A DNA stretch of 59,679 nt from Synergistaceae bacterium. Its GTDB lineage: Bacteria > Synergistota > Synergistia > Synergistales > Synergistaceae. Each line of letters opens with the position of its first letter. The stretch's first letter is position 1. Position numbers and translations under genes: made by a program. This document shows, piece by piece, positions 7,752 to 16,309 of the stretch. Location of the stretch: positions 1 to 59,679 of the forward strand of contig JAJFTP010000002.1 of assembly GCA_021372895.1 (NCBI GenBank), given 5' to 3'. The notes beneath the pieces were generated by a model that saw only the letters and a program-made list of their open reading frames with translations, had not been told where the DNA came from and ran no database searches.

Positions 7752-9508
7752 TATTTATAGCGCTCCAGATAAACAAGCCCCCTGATGCCATCCACCGTCA
7801 ACGTCATCCCGTCTTCTACGGCATCAAATATACCTGCGGCCCCGACTATGCATGGAAGCCCAAGGTTAAGGGTCACAATACCGGCATGGCTCGTGAATCC
7901 GCCCTCTTCCGTAACTACTCCGGCAGCTCTTTCAATTGCAGGGATATATTCCCTGGTAGACTTTCTGATGACAAGAATGCCGCCTGATGCCATCTTTTCA
8001 AGCGCCTCTTCCGCAGTCGCAGCCTTATGGGCTATACCTGTCACCTTACGTCTCACAAGGGAAAGTCCTTTTCCTACTACCTGGCCTACTGTGTGCACCT
8101 GCACCATATTCGTGCTTCCAGGTTCTCCGAGGGGGACTCCTGTGGTGAGAACAACATTTTGGCCGGCCTCTACAAGGCCCTCATCCTGAATAATCGATAT
8201 GGCCGTCTCAACAGATGTTTCAAGATCAGAGATGAAGGGGCATATCACCGGCATTACCCCCCATACAAGAGAGAGGGCCCTCCATGTGCTTAAAGAGGGC
8301 GTCACCGCTATTATCTGGCAGACAGGCCGATACTTGCTGATCATCCTGGCAGTGCCGCCGCTGCTCGTAAGTGAAATTATCGCCGCCGCTTTGACTATGC
8401 TGGAAATATCTTTGGCTGCATGGCTCACTGCATCCGCGATTTCGCTGTTATTGCTGAACGACTTAGGCGTCCTCTGCCAGACTTCGAGTTCGCGCTCTGT
8501 ACGCATGATAATTTTATTCATAGTCTGGACAGATTCAAGCGGATACTTCCCGTTTGCCGTCTCCCCTGAGAGCATAACGGCATCGGCTCCGTCTATAACC
8601 GCATTGGCCACATCACTGGCCTCGGCTCTCGTAGGCCTGGGGTTGCGGATCATAGAATCAAGCATCTGTGTGGCGACTATAACCGGCTTACCCTGTGAAC
8701 GGCATTTTTCTATGATTTCTTTTTGTACCATAGGGACGTCTTCCGTCGGTATTTCTACCCCAAGATCGCCTCTCGCGACCATTATGCCGTCGGCAACGGT
8801 CAATATCCCGTCAATATTATCAACGGACTGCCTTGTCTCCATCTTAGCTATTATCTTTGCTGAACCATGCTCCCTTTCAAGTACGCGGCGAACTTCCATT
8901 ATGTCGTCCTTGGTACGGACAAACGAGACCGCGATGTAATCAACGCCATGCTCTATACCCCAGCATATATCGCTGACATCTTTTTCAGTGAGCGTAGGAA
9001 CAGAAAGGTCCGCTCCAGGTACGTTTACACCTTTCCTCTCTCCAAGCTCACCTCCGACCACCACACGGCAGACAATTCCATCAGGTGATATGGACTCAGC
9101 GCAGAGGTGCAGGGATCCATCGTCTATGAAAATATGCTGTCCTTCTGATATTTCTTTGTAAAGCGGTCCATAATCCACAGAAACACCGGTAATGTCCCCA
9201 TCCCTGTCGTCGGTACGCAGCACAAATGTATCCCCTGCCGTCAGCGTGATATTGCGGTGGCCGACAAGAAAGCCGGTACGGATCTCAGGCCCCTTCGTGT
9301 CCAGCAATGTCGCTATCGGAGTCTGACGTTCCTGTTCAACTGCCCTTACAGTTTCTATCGTTTTTTCATGCGAGGCATAGTCGCCGTGGCTGAAATTGAG
9401 CCTGGCAACGTTCATCCCGGCTTCAGCCATCGCATACATGCAGCTGTATTCCCAACAAGTAGGCCCCATCGTGCAGACAATTTTAACCTTGCGTTCAGAA
9501 GTGTTCAT
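7751..9508 (-). CDS. pyk: Pyruvate kinase with C-terminal PEP-utiliser-type domain
   Basis: A 585-residue pyruvate kinase transferring phosphate from PEP to ADP. The N-terminal barrel shows RLNFSHGDY, LLDTKGPEIRTG and MVARGDLGVEIP with KMETRQSVDNID. The last roughly 100 residues form the extra mobile domain of Bacillus-type enzymes, with EEGGFTSHAGIV matching the PEP-utiliser TSHA motif. The length equals that longer class. Start and stop each overlap the neighbour by one base (TGATG with mtrB, TAGTG with nfo), so the three genes are very likely one message. Confidence 0.96.
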   Translation of the reverse strand: MNTSERKVKIVCTMGPTCWEYSCMYAMAEAGMNVARLNFSHGDYASHEKTIETVRAVEQERQTPIATLLDTKGPEIRTGFLVGHRNITLTAGDTFVLRTDDRDGDITGVSVDYGPLYKEISEGQHIFIDDGSLHLCAESISPDGIVCRVVVGGELGERKGVNVPGADLSVPTLTEKDVSDICWGIEHGVDYIAVSFVRTKDDIMEVRRVLEREHGSAKIIAKMETRQSVDNIDGILTVADGIMVARGDLGVEIPTEDVPMVQKEIIEKCRSQGKPVIVATQMLDSMIRNPRPTRAEASDVANAVIDGADAVMLSGETANGKYPLESVQTMNKIIMRTERELEVWQRTPKSFSNNSEIADAVSHAAKDISSIVKAAAIISLTSSGGTARMISKYRPVCQIIAVTPSLSTWRALSLVWGVMPVICPFISDLETSVETAISIIQDEGLVEAGQNVVLTTGVPLGEPGSTNMVQVHTVGQVVGKGLSLVRRKVTGIAHKAATAEEALEKMASGGILVIRKSTREYIPAIERAAGVVTEEGGFTSHAGIVTLNLGLPCIVGAAGIFDAVEDGMTLTVDGIRGLVYLERYK

Positions 9509-9771
9509 CAGTTATATTCATGCCCCCCTTGCTTCCCGCTCTTTATCTCCCCGTGTTTTGTGAAGACAGAGGCGGCTCCTCGGATCTTCATGGCAGAGAT
9601 GTGCTCGGTAAACTGGGCGATCCAGATTTCGCCATCATCTAGTTTTTCAGTGTGCAGAAATTTGTTCTCGGCTCCCCTTGTAACGCCGGTCACTGTCACT
9701 CCGTTTTCAAGCGCCTTAACAACTATATAATCCCCGCCTGCATTGCTGCAATCTTCCTGCTGATGGGACAT
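9508..9771 (-). CDS. mtrB: trp RNA-binding attenuation protein (TRAP)
   Basis: An 87-residue protein whose core (about residues 14-78) matches Bacillus subtilis TRAP almost position by position: VTRG, EKLDDGE, IAQFTEH and KIRG. The three RNA-contacting residues of Bacillus TRAP (Lys37, Lys56, Arg58) correspond to Lys43, Lys62 and Arg64. Thr31, Gln53, Thr55 and His57 match the tryptophan pocket region. TRAP forms an 11-mer ring that, with tryptophan bound, wraps RNA carrying GAG/UAG repeats. The last 9 residues are an extra polar tail. It starts 25 nt after dnaE with GGGGAG as SD and overlaps pyk by one base. No trp gene or anti-TRAP is in the window, so its targets lie elsewhere. Confidence 0.93.
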   Translation of the reverse strand: MSHQQEDCSNAGGDYIVVKALENGVTVTGVTRGAENKFLHTEKLDDGEIWIAQFTEHISAMKIRGAASVFTKHGEIKSGKQGGHEYN

Positions 9772-9796
9772 AACCGGATCACTCCCCTAATTGTCT

Positions 9797-12700
9797 CTAT
9801 CCGCGGCCCATATATTCACAGACCGCCATGCCTTTTGAAAATTTTTCCAGATCAGCGATCAATTTTTCTCCCGGATCGATTTTGACCCTCTTCAAATATG
9901 ATACAACCGTCTTCTCAGACGAGACAAGCTTCAGCATGACCTCATACTTTCCTCTGTTCTGCCCGAAAATATTGAAAAGTCCCTGGCAGAAATTCTCATC
10001 CAGTCCATCTGCGTCAATTGTTATAGTAACATGCGGATCAAGTTTTTCGGCAAATTCTTCCTCCGTGTATATCTCATCTGCAAGTATTGAGATGCCTCTG
10101 TCATTGCGGACCTGTCCTTTTATTACATAAAAGGAACCTGTCGTCAGAAGCGGCTTGTAAGCGGCCCATTGCTTCCTGAACATCACAACTTCCACGGTTG
10201 CTTCTGAATCTTCGAAGACAAGTATGCCCATCGGATCCCCGCTCTTTGTGTAGCGTTCGGCAGACGAGAGCAGCAGACCGGCTGTTATTACCGGGACCTG
10301 CGGCGACTGCCAATGTTCAAGCATGGCAATAGGACATGTGATATAGTCTTTTGCGAACGGGAGGTACTGGTCAAACGGATGACCTGATATATAAAGCCCC
10401 ATGCTCTCCTTTTCAAAATCCAGCTTTTGCCTGATGCTGATATCATCGCACTCCTCCATCTCCGGTTCAAGCCCGGCGCTGTCCTCGTCAGAGAAAAGCG
10501 AACACTGGTTGGAATCGGAGGCACGTCTGGAAGCCGCATCCAGAAAGAGCGGCATTGCAGACAAAAGTTTTGCCCTGTTTGCCTCAATGCTGTCAAATGC
10601 ACCGGCCTTTATCAGGTTTTCAATTACTCCCCTGTTGACCACCCTGGTATCGATCCGAAGGAAGAAATCCCAGAAAGAAACAAAGGGACCGTCCTTCTCC
10701 CTGCTCTCTATAATGCTTAAGACCGCGCCTCTTCCGACCTTAGCTACCGCAGAGAGTCCAAGCCTGATCACATCGCCCACTACAGTGAAATCTTCCTTCG
10801 AGACATTTATATCTGGTGGCAGGACAGGATAACCTGCATCTCTCACGCTTCTTATATACTGCCCAAGGACATCCATCTTAGAACCGATTATACTGGTCAG
10901 ATAAGCGGCAAGGAACTCCGGCCCGTAATTGGCTTTGAGCCATGCAGTCCTGTAGCTTATAAGAGCATAAGCGGCGCTGTGCGACTTATTGAAACCGTAC
11001 CCCGCAAACTTTTCGATTATGTCGAAAATTTCCCCCGCCGTCTTCGTATCGACCCCATTTTTTAAGGCGCCGCTGACGAATTTGGCTCTCTGCTCCGCCA
11101 TGACCCCGGCTTTCTTCTTCCCCATTGCACGGCGCAGAAGATCCGCCTCTCCCAGCGTATAACCGGCAAGCGCTGATGCGCTCTGCATGACCTGCTCCTG
11201 ATAAAGAATGACCCCGTATGTCTCTTTCATGGATTCCTCAAGGCATGGATGGAGATAGCGGACCGGCTCTTCATGGTGTTTGCAGCGGACATACTGGTCA
11301 GCCATGCCGCTCTCAAGAGGTCCTGGACGGTAGAGTGCCACAAGAGCTATAAGGTCTTCAAAGCAGTCAGGCTTCATACGGCGCACCAGCGCCGTCATTC
11401 CGGTCGATTCAAGCTGGAAGACGCCAAGTGTCTCTCCGCGCTGGAGCATCTCAAAGGTTTTTTTGTCGTCCATAGGTATCTCGTTAAGGTCTATGCTGCC
11501 TTTGCCGTTCGCTTTGACGTTATTCAGCGCACCCTCCAGCACAGAAAGCGTTTTAAGCCCAAGAAAATCCATCTTTACAAGACCGAGTTTTTCGACCGGC
11601 TCCATCGAATACTGGGTGACGATCTGGTTCTCTCCGAATTTACGGACGGGGACCATCTCTGTTATAGGCTTGGGCGTTATCACCACACCCGCGGCGTGCT
11701 GGGAGCAGTGCCGTGATATCCCTTCTATATGCGATGCCACGTCAAGAAGTCTTTTTATGCGTTGGTCAGAATCATAGAGCAATTTAAGGTCGGGCACGCT
11801 TTCAAGTGCCTCCGTGATATTCTTGATACCGGATTTGAGCGCGTCAGGTATGAGCTTTGTGACCTTGCGTACCTCAGGTATGGGTATGCCCAGGGCCCTT
11901 CCTGCGTCAGTTATGGCCCCCCTGCTCTTCATGCGATCGAAGGTTATTATCTGGGCGACCCTGTCGCTGCCGTATTTTTCAACGATATAAGCAATAAGCT
12001 CATCCCGCCCTTTATCAGAGACGTCGGTGTCGATATCCGGCATGCTGATACGTTCTGGGTTCAGGAAACGTTCAAAAAGCAGATTGTAGCGGATAGGGTC
12101 AAGATCGGTTATGCCAAGCGACCATGCAACGACGGATCCCGCGGCCGAGCCTCGTCCCGGGCCGATCGGTATGTTCCGTTCCTTTGCCGCGATTATTATG
12201 TCTGAAACGATGCAGAAATAACCTGAAAAGCCCATCTGCTCGATAATACTGAGCTCATAGCGAAGACGCGACGCGTATTCTTCGGGCGGGATATCTGTTT
12301 TAAGCCGACGCCTGAGCCCTTCTTCCGCCATGCCGCGCAGGTGTGTCTCCAGCGTTTCTCCTTTCGGCAGGGGGAATTCCGGCAGATAATAATGTCCCGT
12401 CTCAAGCTCCACATTGCACCTGTCTGCGATCCTCTGAGTGTTTATAAGTGCTTCCGGCAATTCTGCGCCGAATATCTTCCACATTTCATCCGGAGAACGG
12501 AAGTAATAGTCATCTCCGGTAAATCTGTATCTGTTCGGGTTGTCGACGGTGCTGTTGGTCTGGACACAGAGCAGTACATCGTGCCAGTCGGCGTCACTCT
12601 TTTTCATATAATGAGAGTCGTTTGTCGCAATAAGAGGAAAATCGTACCTGTGTGCGATATCTACGAGTGTCTTGTTCACGATCGCCTGCTCCGGGATGCT

Positions 12701-13228
12701 GTTGTGCTGAAGTTCCAGATAAAAGTTGCCCTTGCCCAGAATATCTCTGTAAAGCCCAGCCCTCGCGGCCGCACCCTCTATATCACCCTTGATTATAAGA
12801 TTGGGGATCTCTCCGCCAAGACATGCAGAGGCGCCTATTATCCCTCTGCTGTATTTCGCAAGGAGGTCATGGTCGATCCTCGGTTTGTAATAAAAACCGT
12901 CTGTGTTGGCCACTGAGACAATGCGCATAAGATTGTGATATCCCTCGTCGTTCTCAGCAAGAAGGATAAGATGGTACAGATTTTTCCCGTCACGGCAGGT
13001 GTAGCCGTTAGGTTCGACATAGACCTCACAGCCTAGTATCGGTTTGACGCCTGCCGCCTTACATTTGCCATAGAACTCGACACAGCCGTACATGACGCCA
13101 TGATCTGTAATCGCAACGGCATCCATTCCCATCTCTTTTGCCGTCTCGGCAAGGTCACCGCACTTATTGGCGCCGTCAAGCAGGCTGTATTCGCTGTGGA
13201 CATGTAGATGTACAAATGGTTTATCCAT
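9797..13228 (-). CDS. dnaE: DNA polymerase III alpha subunit
   Basis: A 1143-residue replicative polymerase of the DnaE (not PolC) type. It opens with a PHP domain (HVHSEYSLLDGANK), then the C-family palm with the catalytic PDIDTD motif, GPGRGSAAGS and QEQVMQ-type finger motifs. Tandem helix-hairpin-helix and OB-fold regions follow (the OB part around VITAGLLLS near residue 980). No 3'-5' exonuclease insertion is seen, so proofreading would come from a separate subunit. Its ATG overlaps the dnaX stop by one base (TAATG), coupling clamp-loader and polymerase synthesis. Confidence 0.96.
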   Translation of the reverse strand: MDKPFVHLHVHSEYSLLDGANKCGDLAETAKEMGMDAVAITDHGVMYGCVEFYGKCKAAGVKPILGCEVYVEPNGYTCRDGKNLYHLILLAENDEGYHNLMRIVSVANTDGFYYKPRIDHDLLAKYSRGIIGASACLGGEIPNLIIKGDIEGAAARAGLYRDILGKGNFYLELQHNSIPEQAIVNKTLVDIAHRYDFPLIATNDSHYMKKSDADWHDVLLCVQTNSTVDNPNRYRFTGDDYYFRSPDEMWKIFGAELPEALINTQRIADRCNVELETGHYYLPEFPLPKGETLETHLRGMAEEGLRRRLKTDIPPEEYASRLRYELSIIEQMGFSGYFCIVSDIIIAAKERNIPIGPGRGSAAGSVVAWSLGITDLDPIRYNLLFERFLNPERISMPDIDTDVSDKGRDELIAYIVEKYGSDRVAQIITFDRMKSRGAITDAGRALGIPIPEVRKVTKLIPDALKSGIKNITEALESVPDLKLLYDSDQRIKRLLDVASHIEGISRHCSQHAAGVVITPKPITEMVPVRKFGENQIVTQYSMEPVEKLGLVKMDFLGLKTLSVLEGALNNVKANGKGSIDLNEIPMDDKKTFEMLQRGETLGVFQLESTGMTALVRRMKPDCFEDLIALVALYRPGPLESGMADQYVRCKHHEEPVRYLHPCLEESMKETYGVILYQEQVMQSASALAGYTLGEADLLRRAMGKKKAGVMAEQRAKFVSGALKNGVDTKTAGEIFDIIEKFAGYGFNKSHSAAYALISYRTAWLKANYGPEFLAAYLTSIIGSKMDVLGQYIRSVRDAGYPVLPPDINVSKEDFTVVGDVIRLGLSAVAKVGRGAVLSIIESREKDGPFVSFWDFFLRIDTRVVNRGVIENLIKAGAFDSIEANRAKLLSAMPLFLDAASRRASDSNQCSLFSDEDSAGLEPEMEECDDISIRQKLDFEKESMGLYISGHPFDQYLPFAKDYITCPIAMLEHWQSPQVPVITAGLLLSSAERYTKSGDPMGILVFEDSEATVEVVMFRKQWAAYKPLLTTGSFYVIKGQVRNDRGISILADEIYTEEEFAEKLDPHVTITIDADGLDENFCQGLFNIFGQNRGKYEVMLKLVSSEKTVVSYLKRVKIDPGEKLIADLEKFSKGMAVCEYMGRG

Positions 13229-14991
13229 TACTGTTCCCCGCCTTGGGAAGATTCCGGATCTTCTCCAAAGCCCGCCTCCTTTACATAAAGGATCTCCGCC
13301 CCCATAAGCTTAAGCATCCTGTCCGTCCTGTCCGAGGCCATCGTCTGACGCTTCTTTCCATCATCAGGGAGAGTCTTTCCGGCCACGGGCGCCGTGCCGT
13401 TTACCTGTGGGAAAAGAGGATCATCTGCGGCAGCCGGACTTGTTGTTTCGTCAGGCCCGCTATTTATTTCCCAAAATCCCTGTACTGCCTGGGAGAGTAT
13501 TTTCCTGTTCTGCGGGATTGAGAAAAACACCTCCGCATGCGGGTTCCCATTAAAAGCAATATCCCATCCGGAATCGGTACGCAGAAGCGTACAGCCGATA
13601 AGGGCGGCCGCGATCTGGATATGCCTGCTTTCAAGCAATGATAAAAGTTTTGAGAACGTCCCCTCTCCAAGGTCCGAGCATAAGGCGGAAATGTCGTATG
13701 CCAGGGGCGCCGGCGCTGAAATAATATCTTCCGGCACATAGAAAGGCTTTGGATCGGCAAACGCCTTTTTCAGATCAGGAGCACTTTGAGGCTCAGGCGG
13801 CGTGACATGCGCCTGCTTTCGGGCTTCCGTCAAAGGCGCCGCAGCCGCCGGGGTATGAGCCGGCATGCGGGTCAAAGCCCTCTCGGTTTCTGCAAGCTTC
13901 CCCTCCGTCACATTCATAAGTTCAAGCATTATGAGTCCGGAAAACACCTCGAGCCTCATGCCGTAGCGCGCCCTGGGCAGCAGGCGGTTGCACAGCATGC
14001 ATGCAGCCCTGAGTTTGTCCGGAGTCCATGCTCCGGTCTCATTCTTAAGAAATTCGCGTTCAGCGTCGGAGGCCTCTAGCGCCTCAAACGAACCCTCGCC
14101 CCACAGCGAGAACATCCAGAGATCCCTGAATATTGCAAACAGGGACTCCGTAAAACGCTCGGCGGAGATCCCCCTTGCAAGCATTGCATGCAGATCTGCA
14201 GCAGACTTTTCGGGATCCGTACGCAGCTCGGTAACCCATTTTTCCAGCTCTGTCCTATTGCTGCCCCCGGTGAGGTCACGGACACTGTCCAGTGTTAAAC
14301 TGCCTTTACCAAGAGCGACGGCCTGTTCGGTAAGGGAGAGCGCATCTCTCAGGGCGCCGTCGGCCTGGCGCGCCACCTCCCAGATGGCCTCGTTGTCTGC
14401 CGTGATGTTCTCACAATTGCAGACATAAGAAATGCGTTTGACCATGTCCGCGATAGATATGCGGTGGAACGGGATATGCTGGCATCTCGAACGTATAGTT
14501 ACCGGCACTTTATAAGGTTCGGTGGTCGCGAGCAGGAATACTACATTGGAGGGCGGCTCTTCAAGCGTTTTAAGCAGTGCGTTGAATGCCGCTTCAGTAA
14601 GCATGTGGACTTCATCGATTATATAGACCTTGTATTCGGCGCTAAGCGGCTTAAGATTCACATGGCTTTTAAGGTCTCTTATTTCTCCTATGCCCCTGTT
14701 GGAAGCCCCGTCGATCTCAATGACGTCCAGGTGTTCTCCCAGTGCAATACTGATACAGCTGGAGCACTCTCCGCAAGGCTCTGCTTCCGCCGTCGGATGC
14801 TGACAGTTAAGGCTCTTGGCGACAAGACGGGCAGCAGAAGTTTTCCCGCATCCGCGCGGGCCTGAGAAAAGATAGGCATGCCCGAGACGGCCCTCCTTCA
14901 GTGATTCCTGCAGAACGCCGACCGCAGCATTCTGCCCCACCATATCCGAAAATGTCTGGGGCCTATATCTGCGGTAGAGTGAAACATACAT
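13228..14991 (-). CDS. dnaX: DNA polymerase III subunit gamma/tau (clamp loader ATPase)
   Basis: A 587-residue DnaX. The AAA+ core begins MYVSLYRRYRPQTF with Walker A GPRGCGKT, a four-cysteine zinc module (C..CGECSSC), Walker B DEVHML and the SRC box RSRCQ. A Pro/Ala-rich linker near residues 370-420 precedes a tau-like C-terminal domain. The ATG at 14991 has AGGAGGGG 5 nt upstream, clearly better than an ATG 27 nt earlier. I found no obvious A-rich slippery heptamer, so I do not predict a frameshifted gamma product. It is the first gene of the long minus-strand run. Confidence 0.95.
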   Translation of the reverse strand: MYVSLYRRYRPQTFSDMVGQNAAVGVLQESLKEGRLGHAYLFSGPRGCGKTSAARLVAKSLNCQHPTAEAEPCGECSSCISIALGEHLDVIEIDGASNRGIGEIRDLKSHVNLKPLSAEYKVYIIDEVHMLTEAAFNALLKTLEEPPSNVVFLLATTEPYKVPVTIRSRCQHIPFHRISIADMVKRISYVCNCENITADNEAIWEVARQADGALRDALSLTEQAVALGKGSLTLDSVRDLTGGSNRTELEKWVTELRTDPEKSAADLHAMLARGISAERFTESLFAIFRDLWMFSLWGEGSFEALEASDAEREFLKNETGAWTPDKLRAACMLCNRLLPRARYGMRLEVFSGLIMLELMNVTEGKLAETERALTRMPAHTPAAAAPLTEARKQAHVTPPEPQSAPDLKKAFADPKPFYVPEDIISAPAPLAYDISALCSDLGEGTFSKLLSLLESRHIQIAAALIGCTLLRTDSGWDIAFNGNPHAEVFFSIPQNRKILSQAVQGFWEINSGPDETTSPAAADDPLFPQVNGTAPVAGKTLPDDGKKRQTMASDRTDRMLKLMGAEILYVKEAGFGEDPESSQGGEQ

Positions 14992-15052
14992 GATACCCCT
15001 CCTCTTTTCAGCTTCCACTATTTTACAGGAATGCCGGCTTAAAATCGTCTTT

Positions 15053-16159
15053 TTACTTGAAATAATCCGTTAGAAGGTTTCCCTTTCTTGCCTTGATTAG
15101 CGCATCGTTGATCCTGCCGCGTATCTCCGCAAGGGCAGGCATTCCGGCAAGCAGCTCACCCGCTGACAGAATGACCCTTCCTTTGATCATCAGCAATTGT
15201 TTTTCTCCTGCCCCCATCACCTGTATATCGTAGGGAGCCAGCTCCAGCTCCAGAGTCTCATCAAGGCGGGTCTTGAGCTCGCGGAACAGCTTATCCGCTT
15301 CCGGGTCCTTCGGATGAGATAACAAAACCGCCCCATCCACAGTTATACGGACATCATCGGAGACATTGTCCACATCGATCTTAAGGCTCTGTAAGACATC
15401 TTTTCTCTGCACTTCGATGCCTTTGTCTTTCATGTATTTAAGTGCCGCTTCGACCCGCTCTTCGACTTCCGGGTGAGTTTGGAAAATACCGGGGTCGACA
15501 TAGGCACGTTGCAGTTGTTCTATCTTCAGCCTCTCCATCATTGTAAGCATGGCAGCCGGGTTGTAGCCTGCTTTGGTAAGTACGTCTATGCCTCTGGCAT
15601 CAGCTTCTTTTTCAAGGTCGATGCTGTAGGCGTTCATTATTGCTGTCTGCATGGCGCCTGTCATTATCATGGCGCCTGCGCCGCCTCCCTGTGTGGCGGC
15701 GATTATTCCGGCAATAGTCATTATGTTCAGCCTGTTGTTGCGTGCAGCCTGTACTATAACATGCGCACGATCGGCGTGTATAAATTCATGAGCCAGCACT
15801 GCCGCTATCTCGGGATCACTCTTAAGAAAATCAAGCATGCCTGTGGTAATATACGTCATCCCTCCAGGGAGGGAAAAAGCATTGGGCTCCTTCATATCGA
15901 CAATACGTACCTTATATTCCAGATCACGCTCAAGATAAGGGATGAGTTTGCCTGCAATCATCCCAAGGCGCGCTTCTTCCGCAGGATCCAGAACACGCGG
16001 CATCTCTTTCTCCACCTGCTCGGAAATTTTTTTTCCCATTTTGATCTCGCGTTCGATCGTCTTTGATGTTGGTGCGGGCGAAGCATCGGCCAGGAGGGGA
16101 GAAACCGTATATAATGCGGCAAAGGATGCAAGGATAAGCACCACAACAGCTTTTCTCAT
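15053..16159 (-). CDS. Exported M48-family metalloprotease (BepA/LoiP-like)
   Basis: A 368-residue protein starting at ATG 16159 with GGAGGTGG as SD. A signal peptide (basic start, hydrophobic core, LLADASPA cleavage region) is followed by an M48 domain with the zinc motif HEFIH (about residues 124-128). The downstream EKEADARG segment supplies the third ligand Glu. The region after residue 250 lacks clear TPR repeats. Related M48 enzymes act in envelope protein quality control. It is a single-gene unit: its own promoter is at 16196-16223, the trxB terminator lies upstream, and dnaX begins 61 nt after the stop. Confidence 0.88.
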   Translation of the reverse strand: MRKAVVVLILASFAALYTVSPLLADASPAPTSKTIEREIKMGKKISEQVEKEMPRVLDPAEEARLGMIAGKLIPYLERDLEYKVRIVDMKEPNAFSLPGGMTYITTGMLDFLKSDPEIAAVLAHEFIHADRAHVIVQAARNNRLNIMTIAGIIAATQGGGAGAMIMTGAMQTAIMNAYSIDLEKEADARGIDVLTKAGYNPAAMLTMMERLKIEQLQRAYVDPGIFQTHPEVEERVEAALKYMKDKGIEVQRKDVLQSLKIDVDNVSDDVRITVDGAVLLSHPKDPEADKLFRELKTRLDETLELELAPYDIQVMGAGEKQLLMIKGRVILSAGELLAGMPALAEIRGRINDALIKARKGNLLTDYFK

Positions 16160-16195
16160 ATGTGCCACCTCCGTGACATAAAAGGCATTCAAAAA

Positions 16196-16223
16196 TTTAT
16201 ACCCGATTTGAGCCATATTGCAA
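16196..16223 (-). promoter_or_regulatory. Promoter of the M48 peptidase gene
   Basis: TTGCAA (16218-16223) and TATAAA (16196-16201) are 16 bp apart on the minus strand, about 37 nt before the start codon and just after the trxB terminator. Confidence 0.6.
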
Positions 16224-16246
16224 AGGGCAATAATACGTGTGCGCAG

Positions 16247-16285
16247 AAAAAAAAACGGAGGCCGCCCGATAGCAGGCATGCCTCC
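16247..16285 (-). terminator. Intrinsic terminator after trxB
   Basis: On the minus strand GGAGGC pairs with GCCTCC (16280-16285 with 16257-16262) around a 17-nt loop. After one G comes a run of nine T (16247-16255), 25 nt after the trxB stop. Confidence 0.7.
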
Positions 16286-16309
16286 TGTCTTACTGTGCGC
16301 AGGTTTCGC

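Noticed and set aside
8199-8939. Long plus-strand open frame (246 codons) opposite pyk
   Set aside because: It lies wholly antisense to the conserved pyruvate kinase, has no SD and is Ser/Thr/Leu-rich nonsense; a shadow of the codon pattern.
9771-9800. TRAP-binding repeats in the mtrB leader (autoregulation)
   Set aside because: Only two or three (G/U)AG triplets, and just one pair has 2-nt spacing; TRAP normally needs many more.
13228-14991. Programmed frameshift in dnaX giving a gamma form
   Set aside because: I looked for an A-rich slippery heptamer followed by a stem and found only short A runs such as AAAAAGG; nothing convincing.
15473-16066. Plus-strand open frame (197 codons) opposite the M48 peptidase
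   Set aside because: Antisense to a clear exported protease with its own promoter; the composition (His/Cys-rich) is not protein-like.
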